Shown one piece after another: positions 38,043 to 46,459 of a DNA stretch of 64,000 bases. The stretch is from Niastella soli. GTDB taxonomy: Bacteria; Bacteroidota; Bacteroidia; Chitinophagales; Chitinophagaceae. The stretch spans positions 62,001 through 126,000 of the forward strand of contig NZ_JAGHKO010000004.1 of assembly GCF_017742245.1 (NCBI RefSeq), written 5' to 3'. The position numbers and the translations under genes are program-made. The notes beneath the pieces are model-generated. The model worked only from the letters and a program-made list of their open reading frames with translations, was not told the origin of the DNA and did no database searches. Position 1 is the stretch's first letter, and each line of letters opens with the position of its first letter.

Positions 38043-38117
38043 AAGACCTGTCAGGTCCAAATCATCAGGCCGATAATGCAAGACCCGATGATGGACCTTA
38101 CAGGTCTTCCTTTTTTA
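38043..38117. repeat. Half spacer element, copy E
   Basis: Only the 3' half of the 157-bp element remains: GACCTGTCAGGTCC, then CAAGACCCGATGATGGACCTTACAGGTCTTCCTTTTTT. It follows the gene stub directly. Confidence 0.8.
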
Positions 38118-38119
38118 GT

Positions 38120-38127
38120 TAATTTTG
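38120..38127 (+). promoter_or_regulatory. Bacteroidota -7 box (TAATTTTG) next to the Crp/Fnr ATG
   Basis: TAATTTTG matches TAnnTTTG and ends four bases before the ATG at 38132, so the transcript would be leaderless or nearly so. The box begins just after the T run of spacer element E. Confidence 0.5.
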
Positions 38128-38131
38128 CCCC

Positions 38132-38830
38132 ATGTCAGCAGCGGATAAATGGCTTTTGATACGCAATTACGACCTATGGGCGCATTTAACGGATGAAGAG
38201 GTGGCGGAGCTCAACATCGTGCACAACTATATTGAAGCCCATAAAGGCGATTACATCTACTTTGAGGCATTTCAACACAACAAACTGTATTTTGTAAAAG
38301 AAGGCTATATCCGCATTGGCTTTATCGATGAAAGCGGCCGCGAAATGATCAAAGAGATCATTCAGCAAGGCGAACTGTTTGGACAAATAACCCTGGAGAA
38401 AAACAGCCTGAACGGCGAATTTGCCCAGGCCTATAAAAGCGAAGTGAGCCTGTGCGCCTTTTCCATTGATGATTTCCAAAAACTGCTGCAAAAAAAGCCA
38501 GCCCTGGCGCTTAAATACAGCAAACAGGTGGGTTCCAAACTCAGACAAATAGAGAACAGGTTGCTGAACCTGCTGAACAAGGACGTAAAGACCCGCCTCC
38601 TGAATTTTCTATGGCAGCTGGTGCAAAAACAGGTACCACCCAATGCCCCTTCCGCCTGCATCCCCAACTATCTTACGCATGAAGACATTGCCAATCTCAT
38701 AGGATCGAGCCGGCAAACCGTTACCACTCTTTTTAATGAACTGGCAACCGAGGGCTTTATCACCTACAACCGGAAGGAGATCTGTTTTCCCGACATAAAA
38801 AGGCTGCAACCTTACTACACTGTTGTATAA
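38132..38830 (+). CDS. Crp/Fnr-family transcriptional regulator
   Basis: The 232-residue protein has an N-terminal cyclic-nucleotide-binding-like beta barrel (residues 20-130: HKGDYIYFEAFQHNKLYFVKEGYIRIG, GELFGQITL), a dimerisation helix (ALKYSKQVGSKLRQIENRLLNLL) and a Crp-type helix-turn-helix (LTHEDIANLIGSSRQTVTTLFNELATEGFI). The sensor lacks the cysteines of Fnr and the full cAMP-binding RxS motif, so the ligand is unknown. It is cytoplasmic and binds DNA as a dimer. The nearest gene on the same strand is yceI-like, 221 bp downstream. Whether it controls the upstream SBBP array cannot be told. Confidence 0.9.
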   Translation: MSAADKWLLIRNYDLWAHLTDEEVAELNIVHNYIEAHKGDYIYFEAFQHNKLYFVKEGYIRIGFIDESGREMIKEIIQQGELFGQITLEKNSLNGEFAQAYKSEVSLCAFSIDDFQKLLQKKPALALKYSKQVGSKLRQIENRLLNLLNKDVKTRLLNFLWQLVQKQVPPNAPSACIPNYLTHEDIANLIGSSRQTVTTLFNELATEGFITYNRKEICFPDIKRLQPYYTVV

Positions 38831-39051
38831 CCGATAGCCACAACCCGCTTTAACTTTCATTTAACCGGGTACAACAACCAGGCATCCCGAACTTACGTAA
38901 AGGTCAAAAAGCAAGATGGATTGTTATTTATAATCAGGAAATTGAGATTTTCAGCATTGGAAAATTGTGTAATGTTTTCCCCGCTTTTTGTTAAATAAAT
39001 TAACAGCTGTTTTAAATTACCGGGATCACGTTACATTAAAAGGTTTTATAT

Positions 39052-39591
39052 ATGAAGAAAATAATAGTATTTATTCTTGGCCTGTTCCTTACGTTCCCGC
39101 TTTTTTCACAATCCCTGACGCCCATTGACACGGCATCGGAAGTAACATTCAAAATAAAGAACCTCGGATTCAATACAAGCGGCTCCTTTAGCGGTTTGGC
39201 CGGCGCCATTACCTTCACCCCCGACAACCCCGATGGCTGCAGTTTTGATGTGCATATTGATGCAAATACGGTAAATACCGGCGTTGAAATGCGCGATGAT
39301 CACCTGCGCGGCAGCGATTATTTTGATGTAAAGAACCACCCTCAGATCAGGTTTGTGTCAGCAAAAGTAACCAGCACAAAAAAGAACGGAACATTATTTG
39401 TTTCCGGTAAACTAACCATAAAAGGAACAACAAAAGACATTTCCTTTCCTTTTACGGCACAACCCATTAAGGACGGTTATTTATTCAACGGTGAATTCAA
39501 AATAAACCGCCGTGATTTCAAGGTAGGAGGGGGTAGTACAGTGAGCGATAATCTAACGGTATTCTTAAAAGTGGTGGCCAGGAAAATATGA
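39052..39591 (+). CDS. YceI-family secreted protein
   Basis: The 179-residue protein has a signal peptide (IIVFILGLFLTFPLFSQS) and a YceI lipocalin-like barrel: VTFKIKNLGFNTSGSFSGLAG, VHIDANTVNTGVEMRDDHLRG, YFDVKNHPQIRF, and GKLTIKGTTKDISFPF. YceI proteins bind isoprenoid or other lipophilic molecules in the periplasm. The size fits the family (about 180-190 residues). No partner is obvious; the Crp/Fnr gene is upstream and a DinB gene follows after 81 bp. Confidence 0.9.
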   Translation: MKKIIVFILGLFLTFPLFSQSLTPIDTASEVTFKIKNLGFNTSGSFSGLAGAITFTPDNPDGCSFDVHIDANTVNTGVEMRDDHLRGSDYFDVKNHPQIRFVSAKVTSTKKNGTLFVSGKLTIKGTTKDISFPFTAQPIKDGYLFNGEFKINRRDFKVGGGSTVSDNLTVFLKVVARKI

Positions 39592-39672
39592 GTTTCGGAT
39601 ATACGGTAAAAACCAGCAGAACGGAAATTCATAACGGAAAAATAATTTTATATTTAGGAACAAAACCGACCA

Positions 39673-40173
39673 ATGCAATTACAACAAGCTGTAAACACGA
39701 TCTTTGTACAATTGGCCGACTCACTCAGCCAATTGTCGCAACCGCAATACAGCCAGTCGTGTTCAACCCTTTTCAATAATACGATTGGCCAGCACGTGCG
39801 ACATATCATCGAGTTGTTTCAATGTTTGGAGAATGGATATGAATCGGGCACTGTCAATTATGAGAAACGCAAACGCGACACATTACTTGAAACCGATAAA
39901 GGGCTGGCCGGGACCCTGCTGCTCGAGATCCACCGCGGGTTGAACAAACCCAATAAAACGCTCACCCTGGAGGCCAGCTACGATGAACATGTTACCGAAT
40001 CCATTGCCATTGACACCAATTATTTCCGCGAAATAGCCTATAACCTGGAACACACGATCCACCACATGGCATTAATACGGGTAGGCATTACAGAGATCAC
40101 CAATATCCATTTACCTGACAATTTTGGGGTAGCATCCTCTACCATTAAGTATCGTAACCAATGTGCACAGTAA
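39673..40173 (+). CDS. DinB-family (four-helix bundle) protein
   Basis: The 166-residue protein is an all-helical DinB-like bundle. The likely metal ligands are histidines in IGQHVRHIIELF and LEHTIHHMALIRVGI. The family contains metal-dependent thiol transferases such as bacillithiol transferases, but the activity here is unknown. The last 13 bp overlap the start of the NRDE gene, indicating translational coupling. ATG at 39673 is chosen because it begins the first helix (MQLQQAVNTIFVQLADSL). Confidence 0.85.
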   Translation: MQLQQAVNTIFVQLADSLSQLSQPQYSQSCSTLFNNTIGQHVRHIIELFQCLENGYESGTVNYEKRKRDTLLETDKGLAGTLLLEIHRGLNKPNKTLTLEASYDEHVTESIAIDTNYFREIAYNLEHTIHHMALIRVGITEITNIHLPDNFGVASSTIKYRNQCAQ

Positions 40174-40892
40174 CCTTTATCCGCGCAGCGGATAATATAT
40201 ATATAACATCCAACCGTGATGAAAAGCATTGGCGTTCCAGTGCCTTTCCACCAGCGGTATACCAATACCCATCTGGCAAATTATTATTCCCGAAAGATGG
40301 CGATGCCGGTGGCACCTGGATAGCAGCCCATGAGAACGGTAATGCCATTGTTTTTTTGAATGGGGGTTTTGAACGTCACCAACCCAAACCGCCCTATCGT
40401 AAAAGCCGTGGACTTATATTGCTCGATCTGTTGGATTCCATTAACCCAGTGTTTGGTTTCAGACTGATCTCATTACAACAAATTGAACCCTTCACTGCCG
40501 TGATCTGGAGTGCTGGTCAGCTGGTTGAATGCCGTTGGGATGGGGAAAAAAAACACCTCACCGAACTGTCCGATTCGGAACCGCAGATCTGGTCGTCGGT
40601 CACCTTATATGAGGAGGCGGTGGTGGAGAAAAGAAAAAGCTGGTTCAGGGAATGGCTACAAAAAAAGAAAGAGCCAGCACCGGAAGACATTCTCCATTTT
40701 CACCAGTTTACCGGTGATGGGGATGCCCACAACGATCTGCTGATGGATCGCAACGGGCAGGTGTTCACGGTAAGCGTTACCCAGCTGGTCCTTTCCGATG
40801 AAGAAACGCACATGCACTACCTTGACCTCAGGAATGACAAAAACTTCACGCAACATTTAATAGTTGAAAAATCAATGGCAGGCCGAGCATGA
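40161..40892 (+). CDS. NRDE (TANGO2-like) family protein
   Basis: The 243-residue protein begins MCTVTFIRAADNIYITSNRDE, the hallmark of the NRDE/TANGO2 family, with Cys2 as potential N-terminal nucleophile after methionine removal. Further conserved blocks are GGTWIAAHENGNAIVFLNG and SRGLILLDLL. The fold is that of N-terminal nucleophile hydrolases. Human TANGO2 is linked to heme and lipid handling, while the bacterial role is open. It overlaps the DinB gene by 13 bp and the next gene by 4 bp (ATGA). Confidence 0.9.
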   Translation: MCTVTFIRAADNIYITSNRDEKHWRSSAFPPAVYQYPSGKLLFPKDGDAGGTWIAAHENGNAIVFLNGGFERHQPKPPYRKSRGLILLDLLDSINPVFGFRLISLQQIEPFTAVIWSAGQLVECRWDGEKKHLTELSDSEPQIWSSVTLYEEAVVEKRKSWFREWLQKKKEPAPEDILHFHQFTGDGDAHNDLLMDRNGQVFTVSVTQLVLSDEETHMHYLDLRNDKNFTQHLIVEKSMAGRA

Positions 40893-41953
40893 ACAGCATA
40901 CAACGCATCCTGCACAGACCGTTCTTTATAAAATTATTTAACTGGGAATACTGGAGCTTTACCACTGTATATCTGTGTATTTACCCGGTATGGTTCCTGC
41001 TGTGCCTGCGCGCCCGGTCGTTATTTTTCTTTGCAGCAAGCAACCCCACCATTAAGAACGGCGGCTTTTTGTGCGAAAGCAAAAAAGACATCATCACCAT
41101 CATCCCACCGCAATATCATCCATCAACCGTTTTCTTTTCCATCCCCTCTAATGGCAATATCGTGTTACGCGATCTGCAACGGGCGGGGTTACAATTCCCG
41201 CTTATTGGCAAACCCAATGTGGGCGGCCGGGGCCGGGGAGTAAAAGTATTACGGGATGAGCAGGATGTAATAACCTATGCGCGTAACGCGTATATGGATT
41301 TTCACATCCAGGAATTTGTTCCCTGGAAACTGGAAGCTGGGATCTTTTATGTACGTAACCCCAACCAGGCAAACGGCGCTATCACCGGCATTGTATACAA
41401 AGAGTTTTTATCAGTGACGGGGGATGGCCAGCACACCATACTACAACTGTTACAAAAAGATAAACGGGCCTTGATGTACCTCGGCAGTTTGAAAAATATT
41501 CATGGCGACCGGTTGAACCTGGTATTGCCAGCTGAAGAGAAAATGATCGTTTCGCCATTTGGCAACCATGCCCGCGGTTCCAAGTTTATAGACGCCACCC
41601 ACCTGGCCGATGAAACCCTGACGCAGGTCATAGATGGCATTTGTAAACAGATCCCGGGCTTTTATTTTGGGCGCCTCGACATCCGGTTTGAAAGCTGGGA
41701 AGCATTGCGCGCAGGCAAAAATTTTTCAATCATAGAAGTGAATGGGGCAGGGGCGGAACCCACCCATATTTATGACCCCCGGCATTCCATATTTTTTGCC
41801 TGGAAAGAGATCATCAGACATTGGGTCCTGCTCAACCGCATAAGCCGGATAAACCATAAAAAAGGACACCGGTATTTAGGCTGGCGGGAAGGGATCAGCA
41901 TGTTTAGAGAAGCTAAGGAATGGGCTAGGAAATTAGAGGCGATGACGGAGTAA
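40889..41953 (+). CDS. Membrane-anchored ATP-grasp ligase-like protein
   Basis: The 354-residue protein has a hydrophobic segment near residues 22-50 (YLCIYPVWFLLCLRARSLFFFAA) and an ATP-grasp domain from about 90. The Gly-rich loop is GKPNVGGRGRGVKVL, the substrate loop lies around IQEFVPWKLEAGIFYVRNP, and metal ligands appear in FYFGRLDIRFES and FSIIEVNGAGAEPTHIYD (Asp and Glu/Asn pair). Such enzymes join a carboxylate to an amine or thiol using ATP. The substrate is unknown; D-Ala-D-Ala ligase-like and glutamate ligase-like relatives exist. Its ATG overlaps the NRDE stop by 4 bp. A LysE-type exporter gene follows after 65 bp. Confidence 0.8.
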   Translation: MNSIQRILHRPFFIKLFNWEYWSFTTVYLCIYPVWFLLCLRARSLFFFAASNPTIKNGGFLCESKKDIITIIPPQYHPSTVFFSIPSNGNIVLRDLQRAGLQFPLIGKPNVGGRGRGVKVLRDEQDVITYARNAYMDFHIQEFVPWKLEAGIFYVRNPNQANGAITGIVYKEFLSVTGDGQHTILQLLQKDKRALMYLGSLKNIHGDRLNLVLPAEEKMIVSPFGNHARGSKFIDATHLADETLTQVIDGICKQIPGFYFGRLDIRFESWEALRAGKNFSIIEVNGAGAEPTHIYDPRHSIFFAWKEIIRHWVLLNRISRINHKKGHRYLGWREGISMFREAKEWARKLEAMTE

Positions 41954-42018
41954 GGGAGGGCATAAGGCTTGAGAATCGATTATTCACTATTCATCCAACA
42001 AGCAACAACATTAACAAA

Positions 42019-42651
42019 TTGCATCTACGAATATTCTTCACCGGTATGTTCATCAGCTTCCTGGGCACGCTGCCACTGGGAACGCTGAATGTAGCGGCCA
42101 TGCAGATCTCGGTGAGTGATGGCATTCGGCCCGCCCTGTATTTTTCGCTAGGGGCCCTGCTGGTAGAGATCATTTATGTACGTATTTCATTGGTGGCCAT
42201 GGACTGGGTACAAAAACAGGAGCGGTTTTTCCGCTGGCTGCAGTGGTTTACCGTGCTTATCATCCTGGCCCTGGCCATTACAAATTTTATAGCAGCGGCC
42301 AGTCCGCACGTTAAAAAGAACGTCATTCTTTCACATACTATACACCGTTTTTGGTTAGGGGTGGTCATGAGTGCCATTAATCCGGCCCAGATCCCCTTCT
42401 GGTTTGGCTGGAGTTCCGCCCTGTACACAAAAAAGGTGCTGCTTCCCCGTAACGACATCTATAACGCCTATATCTGCGGCATTGGCGTCGGCACCTTTGT
42501 GGGCAATGCGGTGTTCATTTTCGGCGGACAACTCATTGTAACCCGTTTAAACGCGAACCAGGGCATTATCAGCTGGATCATTGGGGGCGTGTTTGCCATT
42601 ACCGCTATTATAATGAGTTATAGGATCATTTATAAGAAGAAAAACAATTAA
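42019..42651 (+). CDS. LysE-family exporter
   Basis: The 210-residue inner-membrane protein has six hydrophobic segments and the LysE/RhtB start FFTGMFISFLGTLPLGTLNVAAMQ, followed by GALLVEIIYVRISLVAMDW and a half-way repeat (FWLGVVMSAINPAQIPFWFGW). The family exports amino acids and related compounds. The TTG at 42019 keeps the conserved first helix complete; the first ATG at 42046 would cut it by nine residues. Position after the ATP-grasp gene suggests it could export the ligase product, which is inference. Confidence 0.75.
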   Translation: MHLRIFFTGMFISFLGTLPLGTLNVAAMQISVSDGIRPALYFSLGALLVEIIYVRISLVAMDWVQKQERFFRWLQWFTVLIILALAITNFIAAASPHVKKNVILSHTIHRFWLGVVMSAINPAQIPFWFGWSSALYTKKVLLPRNDIYNAYICGIGVGTFVGNAVFIFGGQLIVTRLNANQGIISWIIGGVFAITAIIMSYRIIYKKKNN

Positions 42652-43046
42652 AGTGAGGCCATTGGTCTTTGAAAAGGCAGTTATTTAGTTCGTTTGTTAT
42701 TTAGTTCGTTTGTTCCGCCAACCAGTGGGAAAAGCGGTTTTACCCATGTCCTATTTTTTAATTGCTGCTTCCTATTTCATTCTTCGTACTTTCTACCTCG
42801 TACTTTTTAGCTCGTACTTCGTACTTCTTACTTCTTACATCCCATTTCTTTCAACATATTTCTTACGTCCTGCCTCCTACCTCTTACCTCACATTCTTAA
42901 AAAAACCAATGCACATTCTTAATCAACAACTTATATTTTACAATGTATTATTCCCCCATCCAAACACACCAAAAAAAAGCGATATGCGTTTTAAACTTTG
43001 CTACCGGTTGTAAGTCTGAGACCGGACCTTTAAAATAACATACCCA
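42652..43046. repeat. Repeat-filled gap with period-8 and period-7 words
   Basis: At 42686-42715 there are AGTTATTT/AGTTCGTT/TGTTATTT words (period 8). At 42740-42900 there are TACTTCTTACTTCTTACATC words (period 7), much degraded. The last 100 bp are AT-rich; TTAAACTTTG at 42990-43000 is near a -7 box but one base too long. No gene. Confidence 0.7.
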
Positions 43047-43889
43047 ATGCAAAAACGACAATCCATTTTCCTTGGCTTAGTAGCCTGCTGCTTAGTTCTT
43101 TCTTTTATCGCCTGTAAAAAAACGGCAAAAGATGCAGCGACCGATGTTACTGCGGCCCAGGATAACACCATGGCCGAAACCAATTACAACGATGCTAACA
43201 ACATGGTAGACCTTGCAGCAGCGACCGGTGTGAGCTTTTCCTTCAGAACAGAGACCGGTTCAAACACTGCCCGTATTGAAGAAGTGCTGGGCACCTGTGC
43301 AACCGTATCTGTAGATACTGTTGCCCGTAAAATTACCATCGATTTCGGCGCCACCGATTGTACCGGCCCCGATCTCAGAAAACGCAGAGGTAAGGTCATA
43401 GCTACCTGGACGGGCAGCTACCGCACTCCCGGTACGGTGATCAACATTACCTTCGACAACTATTTTGTAAACAACAACCAGATAATGGGTACGCACAAGA
43501 CCACCAATATGGGTCTTGTAAATGGTAACCTGGTTTATAAAATTGAAGTAGATGGTTCTATTAAAAAACCCATTGGTGGCACCATTACCTGGAAATCTAC
43601 CCGCGAACGTGCCTGGACTGCAGGTATGAACACCCCATCAAACCCATTGGATGATGAATATTCAATAACCGGTACTGCCAGTGGTACAACTGTTCTTGGC
43701 ACTTCGTATAGCATCAACATCACACAACCACTGGTGCGTAAAATGAGCTGCTATTTCTTTGAAAGCGGTAAAATTGAATTAACACCAACAGGAGGTTCAA
43801 CCATGACGCTTGATTATGGCAACACCGGCTGCGATGCAAAAGCTACTGTTTCTGTAGGCCCTTTGTCGTACAATATCGATTTATTCTAA
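43047..43889 (+). CDS. Lipoprotein of unknown function
   Basis: The 280-residue protein has a lipoprotein signal ending LSFIAC (C23) followed by KKTAKDAATDVTAAQDN. The rest is beta-rich, with repeated patterns such as GKVIATWTGSYRTPGTVINITFDNYFVNNN, and ends in SVGPLSYNIDLF. The sequence contains several scattered cysteines (CATVSVD, DCTGPD, SCYF, GCDAKA) that could form disulfides in the periplasm. I recognise no domain. Similar single lipoproteins are common in this phylum. It stands alone with a terminator downstream. Confidence 0.8.
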   Translation: MQKRQSIFLGLVACCLVLSFIACKKTAKDAATDVTAAQDNTMAETNYNDANNMVDLAAATGVSFSFRTETGSNTARIEEVLGTCATVSVDTVARKITIDFGATDCTGPDLRKRRGKVIATWTGSYRTPGTVINITFDNYFVNNNQIMGTHKTTNMGLVNGNLVYKIEVDGSIKKPIGGTITWKSTRERAWTAGMNTPSNPLDDEYSITGTASGTTVLGTSYSINITQPLVRKMSCYFFESGKIELTPTGGSTMTLDYGNTGCDAKATVSVGPLSYNIDLF

Positions 43890-43930
43890 CCAGTATCTTC
43901 TTAGTCACATAATATAGTGTTGTTAAAACG

Positions 43931-43959
43931 AGGCCCCTTCTTTATTGAGGGGGCTTTTA
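43931..43959 (+). terminator. Terminator after the lipoprotein gene
   Basis: AGGCCCC/GGGGGCTTTT forms a G+C-rich stem of about 6 bp with an 11-nt loop, followed by four T residues. Confidence 0.8.
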
Positions 43960-43984
43960 TTATTTAATGAACTTCCTGAAGGCA

Positions 43985-44090
43985 GGCGGCAAATGTGAAA
44001 TACAAAAAGGCAATGGGCATTGGGAAATGGGCAATGAAAAATACAAAATACAAAAGGCAGACAGCAGACGGCAGACAGGCAGACGGGCGA
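43985..44090. repeat. Period-7 GGCAGAC/GGCAATG repeat
   Basis: Heptameric words (GGCAATG, GGCATTG, GGCAGAC, GACGGCA) fill this gap between convergent genes. The period of seven is kept while the words change. Confidence 0.75.
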
Positions 44091-44176
44091 GGTAGAAAGC
44101 AGAAAGCCTAAAGCCAACAGCGGTATTCGCTTTGAACTTTAAACTTCCTATTTATTTATATTCTTTCCTGGACAGG

Positions 44177-45502
44177 CTAACTACCAGACATCTCAGATAC
44201 CCATTTATCTCTGTCATCCGGACTAAACTTCCAGGGGGCAAAGTTATTTTCAACATTGCTGAACATCGCGTTCCATTCCTGAGGTGCATTGCTTTCTTCC
44301 ATGATCAGTGAACGGCGCAATTCCAGGATAATTTCCAGCGGACTGATACTAACCGGACATTCCTGTACACAACTGTTACAGGTAGTACAGGCGCGCAATT
44401 CTTCTACTGAAATATAATCGTGCAGCAGCGTTTTACCATCATCTTTAAACTCCCCGTTCTGGTCGATGTTCTTACCAATATCTTCGGCCCGGTCGCGGGT
44501 CGCCATCATGATCTTCCGGGGCGATAATTTTTTACCGGTTATTGTAGCCGGACAAGCTGCACTACAGCGACCACATTCTGTACAGGAATAAGCATCGAGC
44601 ACATTGCGCCAGCTCAGATCGGGCACGTCTTTAGCGCCAAATTTGTCGGGAGGCGTGGCATTCGTTGGTGCCAGTTCGGGCTGCATGGCGTACAACACTT
44701 CGTTTTGAATAGCCGGCATATTACTCATTTTACCCATGGGTTGCAACCGGGTGAAATACGCATTAGGAAATGCCAGTAAGATATGCAGGTGTTTTGAGAA
44801 AGGGATATAATTCAGGAATGCAAAGATGCCCAGGATGTGCAGCCACCAGCAGGTTCTTTCAACACCTACCAGCGCAGTATCACTCAACCCGCCCAGCAAA
44901 GGATGCAGGGCAGCTGAGAATACAAAATTACCGGTAACATGCTCGCCATAATGCCCATATCCACGTTGCTGTAACAGTGTATCGGCCGCATTCATGGTGA
45001 GGAAAAGCGTCATCAGTACGATCTCGGTAATAAGGATATAATTGGCATCGCTACGCGGCCAGCCGTTCAGGTCGGGACTGGCGAGGCGTTTTACTTTTAC
45101 TACATTTCTTCTTAAAAGGAAAATGACACAGCCCACCAATACCGTTAGGGCCAGGAATTCAAAAGCATTGATCAGATAAGGGTATATGGCGCCGCCGAAA
45201 CCAGCGAATATCCGGTGAGTACCAAATACACCGTCGATCACGATCTCCAGTACCTCAATGTTAATGATGACAAAACCGGCATAAATAAAAAAATGCATTA
45301 TGGCCACCAGGGGATTGCGAAACATCTTTTTTTGTCCGAACGCCAGTAGGAACACATTGCGCCAGCGGTCACCGGTACGGTCACTAAAGTCGGCATCCTT
45401 ACCTAATAGAATGTTGCGGCGAATAGTCATTATCTTTTTGCTGAAAATCCAAATGGCTACAGCTGAAATAATGAGAAATAGTATTTGTTGGATATATGGC
45501 AT
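44177..45502 (-). CDS. Membrane-bound 4Fe-4S oxidoreductase (HdrC/NarI-like fusion)
   Basis: The 441-residue protein has N-terminal membrane helices (residues 3-22, 60-85, 105-130, 155-180, 218-245), similar to the heme-b-type nitrate reductase gamma/HdrE fold. A soluble part carries two 4Fe-4S motifs: C307-C310-C313 with C317 (CTECGRCSAACP) and C372-C375-C378 with C382 (CTTCNSCVQECP). It would pass electrons between the membrane quinone pool and a soluble partner. In many genomes a second (Fe-S)-binding protein with CCG domains follows; none is encoded here. Its gene is divergent from the phosphoribosyltransferase gene. The physiological partner is unknown. Confidence 0.85.
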   Translation of the reverse strand: MPYIQQILFLIISAVAIWIFSKKIMTIRRNILLGKDADFSDRTGDRWRNVFLLAFGQKKMFRNPLVAIMHFFIYAGFVIINIEVLEIVIDGVFGTHRIFAGFGGAIYPYLINAFEFLALTVLVGCVIFLLRRNVVKVKRLASPDLNGWPRSDANYILITEIVLMTLFLTMNAADTLLQQRGYGHYGEHVTGNFVFSAALHPLLGGLSDTALVGVERTCWWLHILGIFAFLNYIPFSKHLHILLAFPNAYFTRLQPMGKMSNMPAIQNEVLYAMQPELAPTNATPPDKFGAKDVPDLSWRNVLDAYSCTECGRCSAACPATITGKKLSPRKIMMATRDRAEDIGKNIDQNGEFKDDGKTLLHDYISVEELRACTTCNSCVQECPVSISPLEIILELRRSLIMEESNAPQEWNAMFSNVENNFAPWKFSPDDRDKWVSEMSGS

Positions 45503-45707
45503 GGGGCTAAGATAGGGAATTTGGGAAATAAAAAACAGCTGTTAGCTTTAAGGGGCAAGCTTCAGGCTGCAAGCTACAAGCAATACACCTCGGCGCGGCA
45601 AAAGTCGAAAGCGAATACAGGTTTAAAAACCTAAAGGCTTAAGGTGAAAGCGAAGCAGGTCTTAAGGCTTTCTGCCTTCTGCCGTCTGTCTTCTGCCCTT
45701 TTTTCTA

Positions 45708-45715
45708 TAGTTTTG
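45708..45715 (+). promoter_or_regulatory. Bacteroidota -7 box (TAGTTTTG) for the phosphoribosyltransferase gene
   Basis: TAGTTTTG matches TAnnTTTG and lies 13 bp before the ATG at 45729, giving a very short leader. Confidence 0.45.
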
Positions 45716-45728
45716 GCCAAAAAAATAC

Positions 45729-46226
45729 ATGTCGCGTAATTATATCCTTAGTAAGGAAGCAGTAGCCCGGAAATTACAACGGATGGCCTATGAGATCATA
45801 GAAAACAACCTCGACGAACAGGAGATCATACTGGCCGGTATTCGGGAAAATGGCAGTGTAATTGCCCGCAACATAGAGAAACTGTTACATGCAATAAACA
45901 GTAATATAAAGATCTGGAATATAGAGATCGCGCTCGATAAAAAAGCGCCTCACGATATAAAACTGAGCGGCGAAACAGATTTCACCGAAAAAGTGATCAT
46001 TGTAGTAGATGACGTGGCCAACAGTGGCCGTACAATGTTATATGCCATCAAGCCTTTTCTGGCGTACCTGCCTAAAAAGATCCAGACCCTGGCGCTGGTT
46101 GAACGCACGCACAAAACTTACCCCGTTAATACCGACTATGTAGGGCTGTCAGTAGCCACCACGTTGCAGGAACATATCTTCGTTGAAGTGGAGGGTGATA
46201 CCGTTACAGGAGCATATATGGAGTAA
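45729..46226 (+). CDS. Phosphoribosyltransferase (PyrR-like type I)
   Basis: The 165-residue protein has the type I PRTase fold. The PRPP loop is VIIVVDDVANSGRTM (two acidic residues, then the glycine turn), with an upstream flexible loop and KIWNIEIALDKKAPHD. It would use PRPP to modify a nucleobase, or, like PyrR, act as an RNA-binding uracil phosphoribosyltransferase/regulator. I see no pyrimidine genes nearby to support the regulator role. Its stop codon is followed at once by a period-8 repeat. Confidence 0.85.
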   Translation: MSRNYILSKEAVARKLQRMAYEIIENNLDEQEIILAGIRENGSVIARNIEKLLHAINSNIKIWNIEIALDKKAPHDIKLSGETDFTEKVIIVVDDVANSGRTMLYAIKPFLAYLPKKIQTLALVERTHKTYPVNTDYVGLSVATTLQEHIFVEVEGDTVTGAYME

Positions 46227-46320
46227 GTTCTAAGTTATTTAGTTCTTGAGTTTGTTGGTTCCTGGGAGCCGAACTCAGCGCGCAGAGTTCAGGGTTCGAC
46301 TGCCGACTGCCGACAACAGT
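46226..46320. repeat. Period-8 repeat followed by period-7 words
   Basis: AAGTTCTA/AGTTATTT/AGTTCTTG/AGTTTGTT/GGTTCCTG (8-bp words) run directly from the stop codon, then CGACTGCCGACTGCCGAC (period 7) near 46297-46320. Confidence 0.75.
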
Positions 46321-46459
46321 CGGAATACGGAAATAAGGACTTTCACGTTTACGGTTTCACGTTTCACGCTCTACGAGGTATACTTTTTGTATGATAACTG
46401 CGTCAAATCGTAAAATTATATAACTTCAAACCTTCAATACTAACATCAAATTAAGTATT

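Larger units (their letters stand above)
37559..38131. other. Rearranged region at the end of the SBBP array
   Basis: No gene lies in these 573 bp. They contain a short GAAGTAGGAGGTAGGA repeat (37606-37621), two hairpins of the GGTGGGTCA...TGGCTCACC type (near 37632 and 37910), two CTCCGACTTGTCGGAG hairpins (near 37727 and 37964), two degenerate spacer elements and a gene stub. Confidence 0.75.
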
